Shown: positions 40,267 to 47,198 of the stretch, piece by piece
How positions within the stretch are numbered: the first letter of the stretch is position 1
Layout: the number at the start of each line of letters is the position of its first letter
Source of the DNA: Actinoplanes sp. NBC_00393
GTDB taxonomy: Bacteria > Actinomycetota > Actinomycetes > Mycobacteriales > Micromonosporaceae
Reading direction: 5' to 3'
Assembly (NCBI RefSeq): GCF_036053395.1
Contig: NZ_CP107942.1
Coordinates: forward strand, 4,306,501-4,370,500
DNA length: 64,000 bases
The notes under the pieces: model-generated
The model's database searches: none
The model's input: only the letters and a program-made list of their open reading frames with translations
Told to the model about the DNA's origin: nothing
Program-made: the position numbers and the translations under genes

Positions 40267-41142
40267 TCAGCCCAACCCGAGACGTTGCAGCGAGAGCGCG
40301 ACGAACCCGCGTTGCGCTCGCTGATGCCAGCCGCGCGGGAAGTCGGGCAGCACCTCACGCTCCTTGGCGTCGATCAGGATGTCCAGCGCCTCGCCCGGCA
40401 GGTCGGGGCCGACCCGGTTCGCGAGAGCGATCGCAGCGGTCACCCGCACCACCAGCGCGGGATGGTCGAGCAGCGACGTCATCCGGCTCACGACGGCCGC
40501 CGGTGGCACGTTCAGGTGGGCCAGCGCCAGGTTGGCGCTGGCCCGCACGGCGTCACCGGTGTCCGCGGACAGCAGCGCGGCGACGGTCGGCGCGGTCGGC
40601 GGGATCCAGGCCAGCAGTTCGGCGGCCGGGGAGGCGACCTCCGGGTCGTCGGGGAGCCAGCGACGGTACGCGTCCGCGTGCTGAGCGGTCGCCCAATAGG
40701 CGTCGGCCTCCCACTTCTGGGCGCAGGCGTCGGCGATGTCCACCCAGTCCTCGTCGAAGTCGTCCTCGCGGTAGTAGACCCGATCGATGACCATGGCCTC
40801 CTGCTGCTCGGTCACCCGCTGCCGGCGGAACACGGCCTCCGGGTCGAACGGCAGATCGCGATCGTTGCGCGGGCCCAGCCCGATCTGCCGCAGCAGGGTG
40901 ACCAGGTCCGGCCGGGACGGGGTGTCCCGGTCGTCGATCAACCGGACCAGGAACGGCACCACGTGCGCGCTGACCTGCCAGCGGGTGCCCTGATGCACGA
41001 CGGCGTTGCCCAACTCCCCGAGCGCATCGCCGCGTACGGCCGGATCCGGTGAGCGCAGCGCCACAATCTGTCCGGGGATACTCTCGGCCGAGTCATACGT
41101 GCCGTGCAGCGACGCCCACTGCACACGATCAAGCCCATCCAC
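40267..41142 (-). CDS. HEAT-repeat-like protein of unknown function
   Basis: Soluble helical-repeat protein of 291 residues. Repeats such as ALRSPDPAVRGDALGELGNA, LLSADTGDAVRASANLALAH and LLDHPALVVRVTAAIALANR are HEAT/PBS-type alpha-hairpins. An Asp/Glu-rich middle (YYREDDFDEDWVDIADACAQ) separates them. Probably a protein-interaction scaffold. GTG 41142 is chosen over the upstream in-frame ATG at 41214 because a good -10 (GATAAT) lies 6 nt upstream, suggesting a leaderless mRNA; the -10 overlaps the stop of the QuiC-like gene. Confidence 0.7.
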   Translation of the reverse strand: MDGLDRVQWASLHGTYDSAESIPGQIVALRSPDPAVRGDALGELGNAVVHQGTRWQVSAHVVPFLVRLIDDRDTPSRPDLVTLLRQIGLGPRNDRDLPFDPEAVFRRQRVTEQQEAMVIDRVYYREDDFDEDWVDIADACAQKWEADAYWATAQHADAYRRWLPDDPEVASPAAELLAWIPPTAPTVAALLSADTGDAVRASANLALAHLNVPPAAVVSRMTSLLDHPALVVRVTAAIALANRVGPDLPGEALDILIDAKEREVLPDFPRGWHQRAQRGFVALSLQRLGLG

Positions 41143-41148
41143 GTACGG

Positions 41149-41154
41149 ATTATC
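41149..41154 (-). promoter_or_regulatory. -10 element of the HEAT-repeat gene
   Basis: Reads GATAAT on the minus strand (5 of 6 to TATAAT), 6 nt before the GTG at 41142. Confidence 0.4.
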
Positions 41155-43840
41155 AGGCTGCCGGCGTGAGGGAATCCAGGCGCCGCCGGGTGGCTGCCAG
41201 CGCGAGGCGCGCATGCTCTTTCGCGCCTATCTGCGCGACCATCTGGGCCCGGGGAATCTCCAGGGCGTACGGCAGACCCGGCGGCAACGCCGACAGGATG
41301 CCGTCGACGTCGATACCGCCCTCGCCCGGATAGAGCCGCTCGAAGCGGGCCGTGTGGATCAACCCCTCGTTGGTCGGCGGCACCCCGGGCGGGGCATCGC
41401 AGACGTGCGCGAAGTGGAACCACTCGGCCGGCAGCTCACGCAGGTCCGCGACGCTGGAGCCGGAACGGGCGAAATGCAGCAGGTCGATGAGCATGCCGGC
41501 GTTGGGTTGCGCGGCGGCCCGCAGCACCCGGGTCGCCTCGGTCAGGTCGGGGGTCTCGGTCCAGGACGGGAACTCCAGGTCGACGGTCAGGCCGAGCGGC
41601 CGGGCCATCTCGCACAGCTGCGCGAACCGGTCCACCTTGCGGGAGCGGTCCGGGTCCGGCAGCTGGGTGATCACGTGCCGGGCGCCGAGTTCGGCGCCGG
41701 CCTCCAGGAAGCGCTGGAAGTCGCGGGGGTCCTCGTTCGGGCCGATCCGGGCCAGTTCGATGTCGAGCACCTCGACGCCGGTGGCGGCCAGGCGCACCTT
41801 GGTCGTCCGCATCAGCGCGGGATCGGTCGCGAGCGGGTAGTGCGGCTCCTGCGGGGTGACCCGGGTCAGGCGTACGCCGACGTAGCGGTAACCCGCCTCG
41901 GCGGCGGCCTCCACCAGCTCCGGCGGTGACAGGCTCAGCGCGGTCAGGTGGGCGAGCGAGTAGTCGTGCACCCGCCCGGCCGGTTCGCGCAGCCCCTGCA
42001 ACCGCCGGTGCCGGTGCGCCGCCATCCGCACCGGCACGGTGGCCGCGGAACCGTACCCCGCGTAGCCGCCGACGCGCTGCACGACCTCGAAGAACAGCCG
42101 GGAGCCGAGCATCTCGGTGTAGAAGTGCAGGTATTCGCCCTCGGCGTCGCTGTCGTACAGGATCGAGTGTTCCCGCAGCTCGGCCAGCAGCTGCGGCGGC
42201 GGGGCCAGCCGGGCGTCCAGGTCGTCGTAGTAGTTGTCCGGGATGGCGAGCACCGGCGCGCCCAGCGCCCGCATGGACCGGGCACTGGCGATCACGTCGT
42301 CGCTGACGAACGCGACATGCTGCGGGTTCGGGATGCCCGGCGCCCAGGTTCCGCGCCGCAGGGGCGCGGTGTTCAGAGTTATCCGTACGGTGTGCGCGGC
42401 ATCCGACGCCGACCGGCTGCGCAACAGCCCGAACGGTGCGGCCAGCTCGGTGGCCGGACCGGACTGCAGACCGAGCACCGACCGATAGAAGAGGGCGACC
42501 TGGTCGAAGTCGTCGACCGACTCGGTGAGCGCGATGTGGTCGGTCGCGGTGACCAGGCCGTCGGCGCGGGCCCGCTCCCCGGTCGCCTCGAAGTCGGTCA
42601 GCCAGCTGGCGCCCTCGGTCCCGGCACGGCAGAAGAAGACCGCGGTGCCGTCGGGCGCCGCCACCGAGCTCAGATCCGCCTCCTCGGGCTGCCGGACCCG
42701 GGGCAGCACCGGCGCGAGCAGCCGGTTCGCGCGCTGCGCCGACCGTGGCGGATCATCGCTCTCCACGGCCAGCGCGCAGATCATCGCGGTGCCTGGCTCG
42801 ACCCGGCGCTGCGGCGCGAAGTTCAGCAGGATCCGGGCGCTGCCCTGCTCCCACAGCTGCACCGGCTTGGACCGGTGCTGACCGGTACGGGCGAACCCCA
42901 GCGCCGTCAGCGTCCGCGCGATGCCCGGCCCGGACACCTCGTCGACGGCCAGCTCGGTGAAGACGTGCCCGCCCAGCCGCGGCGCGGGCGGCAGATGGGC
43001 GCCGGCCTCCTGCAGCGCCAGCAGCGAACGCATCCCGTCGATGGCGGCGTGCCGCGGATCGGCCTGCCGGTAGATGTCGTTGAACACCTCCAGCGAGAGC
43101 GGCCCGTCGTAACCGGTGCCCAGGACGCGGTTGACGAACGCGGCCAGGTCGAACGAGCCCAGGCCGGGGAAGAGCCGGTGGTGCCGGCTCCACTCGACGA
43201 CGTCCATCTTGAGCCGGGGCGCGTCGGCCAGCTGCAGGTGGAACACCTTGGCGCCGGGGATCACCGCGACCTCGGTCAGGTCGTCGTCGCGCGACAGCAC
43301 GTGGAAGCTGTCCAGGCACAGGCCCAGGGCGGGATGGTCGGCGCGGCGCACGATCCGCCACGCGTGGGCGTAGGACTTCACGTGGCGGCCCCAGGCCTGT
43401 GCCTCGTACGCGATCCGCAGCCCCCGCCGCGCGGCCCGGTCGGCGAGTTCGCGCAGCTGCTCGGCGGCCAGGTCGTCGTCGTCGACCGCCTCGGCGGCCT
43501 CCGAGGAGCAGACCAGCAGCGTGCGCGCGCCGAGCTGTTCGAGGACGTCGAGTTTGCGTTCGGCGCGGCGCAGGTTGGCCCGCAGGGTGAGCGGTGGGAC
43601 CGCCTCGAAGTCGCGGAACGGCTGGTAGACGTCGATGGTCAGGCCGCGGCGGGCGCACTCTTGGCGTACCCGTGACGGTGTCCAGGCCGAGGCGATCAGA
43701 TCGCTCTCGAAGATCTCGATCCCGCTGAAGCCGGCCGCGGCAGCGGCCGCCAGCTTGTCCTCCAGGGTGCCGGACAGGCATGCGGTGGCGATGGACAGCC
43801 GGGGGCTGCTGATCGGTGTGGCCGGTTCAGCGATGAGCAT
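41153..43840 (-). CDS. QuiC-like 3-dehydroshikimate dehydratase fused to a second TIM-barrel domain
   Basis: An 895-residue protein with three parts. Residues about 13-280 are a xylose-isomerase/AP-endonuclease-2 TIM barrel with candidate metal ligands Glu146 (AYEAQAW), Asp177 (LCLDSFH) and Glu251 (LSLEVFND). Residues about 290-610 are a vicinal-oxygen-chelate (4-hydroxyphenylpyruvate-dioxygenase-like) part with facial-triad candidates His435 (TATDHIALTE), His508 (NPQHVAFVSDD) and Glu585 (RLFFEVVQR). These two together match bacterial QuiC, which converts 3-dehydroshikimate to protocatechuate. Residues about 626-895 add another sugar-isomerase-type barrel (LTALSLSPPELVEAAAEAGY, GMLIDLLHFARSGSSV). 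ATG 43840 follows GGGAGC. Upstream is a 16-bp palindrome. Confidence 0.82.
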   Translation of the reverse strand: MLIAEPATPISSPRLSIATACLSGTLEDKLAAAAAAGFSGIEIFESDLIASAWTPSRVRQECARRGLTIDVYQPFRDFEAVPPLTLRANLRRAERKLDVLEQLGARTLLVCSSEAAEAVDDDDLAAEQLRELADRAARRGLRIAYEAQAWGRHVKSYAHAWRIVRRADHPALGLCLDSFHVLSRDDDLTEVAVIPGAKVFHLQLADAPRLKMDVVEWSRHHRLFPGLGSFDLAAFVNRVLGTGYDGPLSLEVFNDIYRQADPRHAAIDGMRSLLALQEAGAHLPPAPRLGGHVFTELAVDEVSGPGIARTLTALGFARTGQHRSKPVQLWEQGSARILLNFAPQRRVEPGTAMICALAVESDDPPRSAQRANRLLAPVLPRVRQPEEADLSSVAAPDGTAVFFCRAGTEGASWLTDFEATGERARADGLVTATDHIALTESVDDFDQVALFYRSVLGLQSGPATELAAPFGLLRSRSASDAAHTVRITLNTAPLRRGTWAPGIPNPQHVAFVSDDVIASARSMRALGAPVLAIPDNYYDDLDARLAPPPQLLAELREHSILYDSDAEGEYLHFYTEMLGSRLFFEVVQRVGGYAGYGSAATVPVRMAAHRHRRLQGLREPAGRVHDYSLAHLTALSLSPPELVEAAAEAGYRYVGVRLTRVTPQEPHYPLATDPALMRTTKVRLAATGVEVLDIELARIGPNEDPRDFQRFLEAGAELGARHVITQLPDPDRSRKVDRFAQLCEMARPLGLTVDLEFPSWTETPDLTEATRVLRAAAQPNAGMLIDLLHFARSGSSVADLRELPAEWFHFAHVCDAPPGVPPTNEGLIHTARFERLYPGEGGIDVDGILSALPPGLPYALEIPRAQMVAQIGAKEHARLALAATRRRLDSLTPAA

Positions 43841-43886
43841 GAGCGCTCCCTGGTCCGCTAGACGGTCCTACCGGTCCGAACTAATG

Positions 43887-43902
43887 AACTAACTAGTTAG
43901 TT
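43887..43902. promoter_or_regulatory. Perfect 16-bp palindrome (TetR-type operator candidate)
   Basis: AACTAACTAGTTAGTT is a perfect palindrome in the divergent gap between the QuiC-like gene and the aldo/keto reductase gene, and notably AT-rich for this genome. The form resembles TetR-family operators. No TetR gene lies near; the only one in the window is at 8.5 kb. Confidence 0.7.
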
Positions 43903-43951
43903 ATAGTCGACGCCCGCCGGTCACGGAAGCGGCGACGTGTTGAATAGCGGC

Positions 43952-44839
43952 ATGCGGCTGTTCGACGGGGTGGCGCGAATCGGGCTGGGGCTGGCCGCGG
44001 TGGGCCGCCCCGGCTACATCAACCTGGGCCGGGACCGGGATCTCCCGCCCGCGCGCACCGTGCCGGCGATGCGGGAACGGGCGCACACGCTGCTCGACGC
44101 GGCGTACGCGGCCGGGGTCCGCTATTTCGACGTGGCCCGCTCCTACGGCCGGGCCGAGGAGTTCCTCGCGGGCTGGCTGCCCGGCCACGCCGAGGCGATC
44201 GCCGGCAGCAAGTGGGGCTACACCTATACCGCGAACTGGCAGGTGGAGGCCGAGGCCCACGAGGTGAAGGACCACAGCGTCGCCACCTTCGAACGCCAGC
44301 TGGGCGAGAGCCGGGCGCTGCTGGGCGATCGCCTGACGCTCTACCAGATCCACTCGGTCACCCCGGACAGTCCCGCGCTCACCGACCGGGAGTTGCACCG
44401 CCGGCTCGCCGGCCAGGGCGCCGTGGTCGGCCTGTCCACCAGCGGGCCCGCGCAGGCCGACGCCATTCGTGCCGCCCTGGAGATCGAGGTGGACGGCAGG
44501 CCGCTGTTCCGCAGCGTGCAGGCCACCTGGAACGTCCTGGAGCCGAGCGCCGGCCCTGCCCTGGCCGAGGCGCACGCGGCCGGCTGCGCCGTGATCGTCA
44601 AGGAGGCGCTGGCCAACGGCCGCCTCGCCTCGGCCGATGACGCCGTCGCGCTGGCCGCCGCCCTGCATCAGCCGTGGGCGACGATCGTCCTGTCCGGCGC
44701 TGCCACCAGCGCTCAGCTGACCTCCAACCTGCGGGCTGCCACGCTCATCCTCGCCGCCGACGATCTGGACCGGCTGGCCGCGCTCGCCGAGCCGGCCGAG
44801 ACCTATTGGCGAACCCGCGCGGCACTACCCTGGTCGTGA
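43952..44839 (+). CDS. Aldo/keto reductase
   Basis: NADPH-dependent reductase of 295 residues with the AKR barrel. Catalytic tetrad candidates: Asp and Tyr in YFDVARSYGRAEEFLAGW, Lys in AGSKWGYTY, His in LYQIHSVTP. C-terminal cofactor motif IVLSGAATSAQLTSNLRAA. ATG 43952 (MRLFDGVARIGLGLAAVG) is preferred to a TTG at 43937. Divergent from the QuiC-like gene with the palindrome between. The following DUF402 gene overlaps its stop by 1 nt. Confidence 0.88.
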   Translation: MRLFDGVARIGLGLAAVGRPGYINLGRDRDLPPARTVPAMRERAHTLLDAAYAAGVRYFDVARSYGRAEEFLAGWLPGHAEAIAGSKWGYTYTANWQVEAEAHEVKDHSVATFERQLGESRALLGDRLTLYQIHSVTPDSPALTDRELHRRLAGQGAVVGLSTSGPAQADAIRAALEIEVDGRPLFRSVQATWNVLEPSAGPALAEAHAAGCAVIVKEALANGRLASADDAVALAAALHQPWATIVLSGAATSAQLTSNLRAATLILAADDLDRLAALAEPAETYWRTRAALPWS

Positions 44840-45477
44840 TGATCACTGATGTGCTGTACCGGGACTACCGCGGCGACGGGCACCTGGTTCTGGTGATGCC
44901 GCAACGGGTCGTCTCCGACAACGAGCGCGGCCTGCTGACCTGGCGTCCGATCGGGACGCCGTGGCGGTTCCGGCGGACGGTCGACGGGCGGGACCGGCGC
45001 GAGATCCCCTTCCATCAGCGGCACACCGTCGAGTGGGAGCTGGCGCCGATGGTCTGGAGCGGGCTGCATGTCCTGCACCTGTTCCGGCCCGGCCGGGCGC
45101 ACTCGGTGTGGTGGATGTTCAATGCCGATCTCACCCTCAATCGCTGGTACGTCAACCTCGAGGCGCCACCGTCGCGCTGGGATGACGGTCTTCTGGCCGG
45201 GGTGGACACCTTCGACCACGCGCTGGACATCGTCGTCATGCCGGACCGGCAGTGGCGATGGAAGGACGAGAACGAGTACCTGGAGCGGGTCGGTCACCCC
45301 GCCTACTGGTCCGCCGAGCAGGCCGCCGCGATCCGCGCCGAGGGTGAGGCGGTGGTCGCGGACGTCGAGGCCGGCCGGTTCCCGTTCGACGGGACGTGGT
45401 GCGATTTCCGGCCCGATCCGGCGTGGCCGGTGCCCGAGATGCCCGAGCACGGCTGGGAGCGGCCGCAGGCCCGTTAA
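44839..45477 (+). CDS. DUF402 domain protein (FomD-like fold)
   Basis: A 212-residue protein with the DUF402 pattern: DNERGLLTWRPIGTPWRFRR, VWWMFNADLTLNRWYVNLEA, the acidic metal-binding stretch GVDTFDHALDIVVMPDRQWR and WKDENEYLERVG. Some DUF402 proteins, such as FomD, hydrolyse nucleotidyl phosphonates or nucleoside diphosphates using divalent metal; the substrate here is unknown. ATG 44839 overlaps the previous stop (TGATG), so it is translationally coupled to the reductase. Confidence 0.83.
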   Translation: MITDVLYRDYRGDGHLVLVMPQRVVSDNERGLLTWRPIGTPWRFRRTVDGRDRREIPFHQRHTVEWELAPMVWSGLHVLHLFRPGRAHSVWWMFNADLTLNRWYVNLEAPPSRWDDGLLAGVDTFDHALDIVVMPDRQWRWKDENEYLERVGHPAYWSAEQAAAIRAEGEAVVADVEAGRFPFDGTWCDFRPDPAWPVPEMPEHGWERPQAR

Positions 45478-45530
45478 CGCCGCCGTCACGCCTGAGCGAT
45501 CCCCGGGATACACCGGAGCCGTAGAAATTC

Positions 45531-46892
45531 ATGATCAAGTTCGGCTCGCTGGGAGGTCTCGTGGACGGTATTCAGAAACTTCGGGATGCGCTCGGGCGGC
45601 GTACTTTTCTGCAGGCCATCGCGGCCGTCGGCGTCGGCAGCACGGCAGCGGCCGCGATGCCGTCCGCGGCCGCGGCGACCGTCGCGAAAGCCCCGAAGGG
45701 CATCCTGCAGCCCGGCAAGGGCCCCATCCACGGGCGGCACTACCTGCGCTCCCGGCCCGACGAGGTGCGCTGGGGCTACCTGCCGTCGACCAGCAGCGAC
45801 CCGGTGCTGCGCATGCGCTCCGGTGAGACGGTCACCGTGGACACGGTCTCGCACGAGGGCATCCTGGAGGATCAGGGCCGCGACCCGGTCGCCTGGTTCG
45901 CACAGCACGGCGTCAAGCGCGGCGAGGTGCTCACCGATGCGATCGCGATCGCCAAGGACTACGACCGTACGGCGCGCAACTTCGATGTCGACGGACCGCA
46001 TGTCGTCACCGGCCCCATTCATGTGGACGGCGCCGAGCCCGGTGACGTACTCAAGATCGAGATTCTGTCGGCGCTGCCTCGCGTGCCGTACGGCGTCGTG
46101 TCGAGCCGGCACGGCAAAGGCGCGCTGCCGCGCCTGGCCGGCGGCGCTGTCCCGGCCGGCATCTCCGAGGCGGAGATCATGCCGCCGGTGGCCACCGACG
46201 GCCGCCCGACCGGCGACCCCCGCAAGTACGGCAACGTCTCCGTCTTCACCCCGGTGCGCACCGCGCGCGGCGGCGCCCTCACCGGCGTCCTGCCGCGCGG
46301 CTCGTCGAAGAACGTCGCCTTCCCGCTCAACCCGTTCATGGGCATGATGGGCGTCGCCTTCGCCGCCGCGCCTTCGCTCACCGACCCGGCACTGAACTCG
46401 ATCCCGCCCACCCTCGGCGGCGGCAACATCGACATCAACCTGCTCGGCCACGGCGCCACGTTCTACCTGCCGGTCTTCGCTGAGGGCGCGCTGTTCTACG
46501 TCGGCGACCCGCACATGGCGATGGGCAACGGCGAGGTGGCGCTGACCGCGATGGAGGGTTCGCTGCGCGCCACCTACCGGCTGACCGTGGTGAAGAAGGG
46601 CCGCCCGGGAGCGCCGTCGGTGGCGTTCGGCTACCCGTTCGCCGAGACGCCGGACGCCTGGGTGCCGATCGGCCTGTCCGACCCGGACGGCGCCCAGAAC
46701 GGCCAGGGCAACGACCTGGACATCGCGATGCGGCGTGCGGTGGTCAACGCGCTGGACTTTCTGGAGCACGATCTGGGCATGCACCGGGCGGTGGCGTACG
46801 CGTACCTGTCGGCGGCCGCCGACTTCTCGATCTCTCAGGTGGTCGACCGGACGGTGGGCGTGCACGCGGTCATCCCGAAGGACCACTTCTGA
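45531..46892 (+). CDS. Tat-exported acetamidase/formamidase family protein
   Basis: FmdA/AmdA family amidase of 453 residues preceded by a twin-arginine signal (LGRRTFLQAIAAVGVGSTAA). Family landmarks: VDTVSHEGILEDQGRDP, VTGPIHVDGAEPGDVLKIEI, LGGGNIDINLLGHGATFYLP, and FYVGDPHMAMGNGEVALTAM, the usual GDxHAxQGDGE motif. Export is unusual, as characterised formamidases are cytoplasmic. It ends in two tandem hairpins. No clear Shine-Dalgarno before ATG 45531. Confidence 0.87.
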   Translation: MIKFGSLGGLVDGIQKLRDALGRRTFLQAIAAVGVGSTAAAAMPSAAAATVAKAPKGILQPGKGPIHGRHYLRSRPDEVRWGYLPSTSSDPVLRMRSGETVTVDTVSHEGILEDQGRDPVAWFAQHGVKRGEVLTDAIAIAKDYDRTARNFDVDGPHVVTGPIHVDGAEPGDVLKIEILSALPRVPYGVVSSRHGKGALPRLAGGAVPAGISEAEIMPPVATDGRPTGDPRKYGNVSVFTPVRTARGGALTGVLPRGSSKNVAFPLNPFMGMMGVAFAAAPSLTDPALNSIPPTLGGGNIDINLLGHGATFYLPVFAEGALFYVGDPHMAMGNGEVALTAMEGSLRATYRLTVVKKGRPGAPSVAFGYPFAETPDAWVPIGLSDPDGAQNGQGNDLDIAMRRAVVNALDFLEHDLGMHRAVAYAYLSAAADFSISQVVDRTVGVHAVIPKDHF

Positions 46893-46911
46893 CGGACCGG
46901 ATTCGCTTCGG

Positions 46912-46953
46912 CCGGCGGCCGGGGACGGCCCCGGCGCCGCCCCCGGCCGCCGG
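46912..46953 (+). terminator. Hairpin terminator of the acetamidase gene
   Basis: A perfect 13-bp stem (46912-46924 with 46941-46953) around a 16-nt GC-rich loop, 20 nt after the stop. Confidence 0.75.
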
Positions 46954-46961
46954 TCCCCGTC

Positions 46962-46993
46962 GCGGGTCCGCCGGTCCCGGCCGCCGGACCCGC
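46962..46993. terminator. Second GC hairpin downstream of the acetamidase gene
   Basis: GCGGGTCCG (46962-46970) pairs with CGGACCCGC (46985-46993). With the preceding hairpin it gives a tandem terminator. The rest of the 306-bp gap (to 47198) holds only the promoter and CebR box of the next gene. Confidence 0.5.
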
Positions 46994-47127
46994 ACGGCCG
47001 GCAGTTCAGTGCCCCGCGGCGATGGCGAGCAGATCGCCGTCGGTAGCTCGCGCCTCCGATGCGTGGCAGGCGCCGACTCGAATGGGCTGAACCGCCCAAG
47101 ATCAACCGGGTGGGATCACGGTAGGCA

Positions 47128-47156
47128 TTGACAGACTTCTTTGACCTTGTTGATGC
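47128..47156 (+). promoter_or_regulatory. Promoter of the CBM2 glycosidase gene
   Basis: A consensus -35 TTGACA at 47128-47133, then 17 nt to a weak -10 region (TGATGC, 47151-47156) that adjoins the CebR box at 47157. Confidence 0.45.
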
Positions 47157-47170
47157 TGGGAGCGCTCCCA
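47157..47170. promoter_or_regulatory. Perfect CebR-type operator
   Basis: TGGGAGCGCTCCCA is identical to the 14-bp CebR box described in Streptomyces for cellulose/cellobiose genes. It lies just after the -10 region, 28 bp before the GTG start. Confidence 0.85.
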
Positions 47171-47198
47171 ATCCACCGCTTCCCCGCGGAGGTTCCTC

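Noticed and set aside
43841..43852. CebR-like half site next to the QuiC-like start codon
   Set aside because: Only GGGAGCGCTC is present; the last bases of the palindrome are lost and the GGGAGC part is already explained as the Shine-Dalgarno.
46893..47198. GC-rich inverted repeats as another member of the 63-bp repeat family
   Set aside because: The two hairpins have longer stems and different loops, no 63-bp period and no N12 hexamer plan; they fit tandem terminators.
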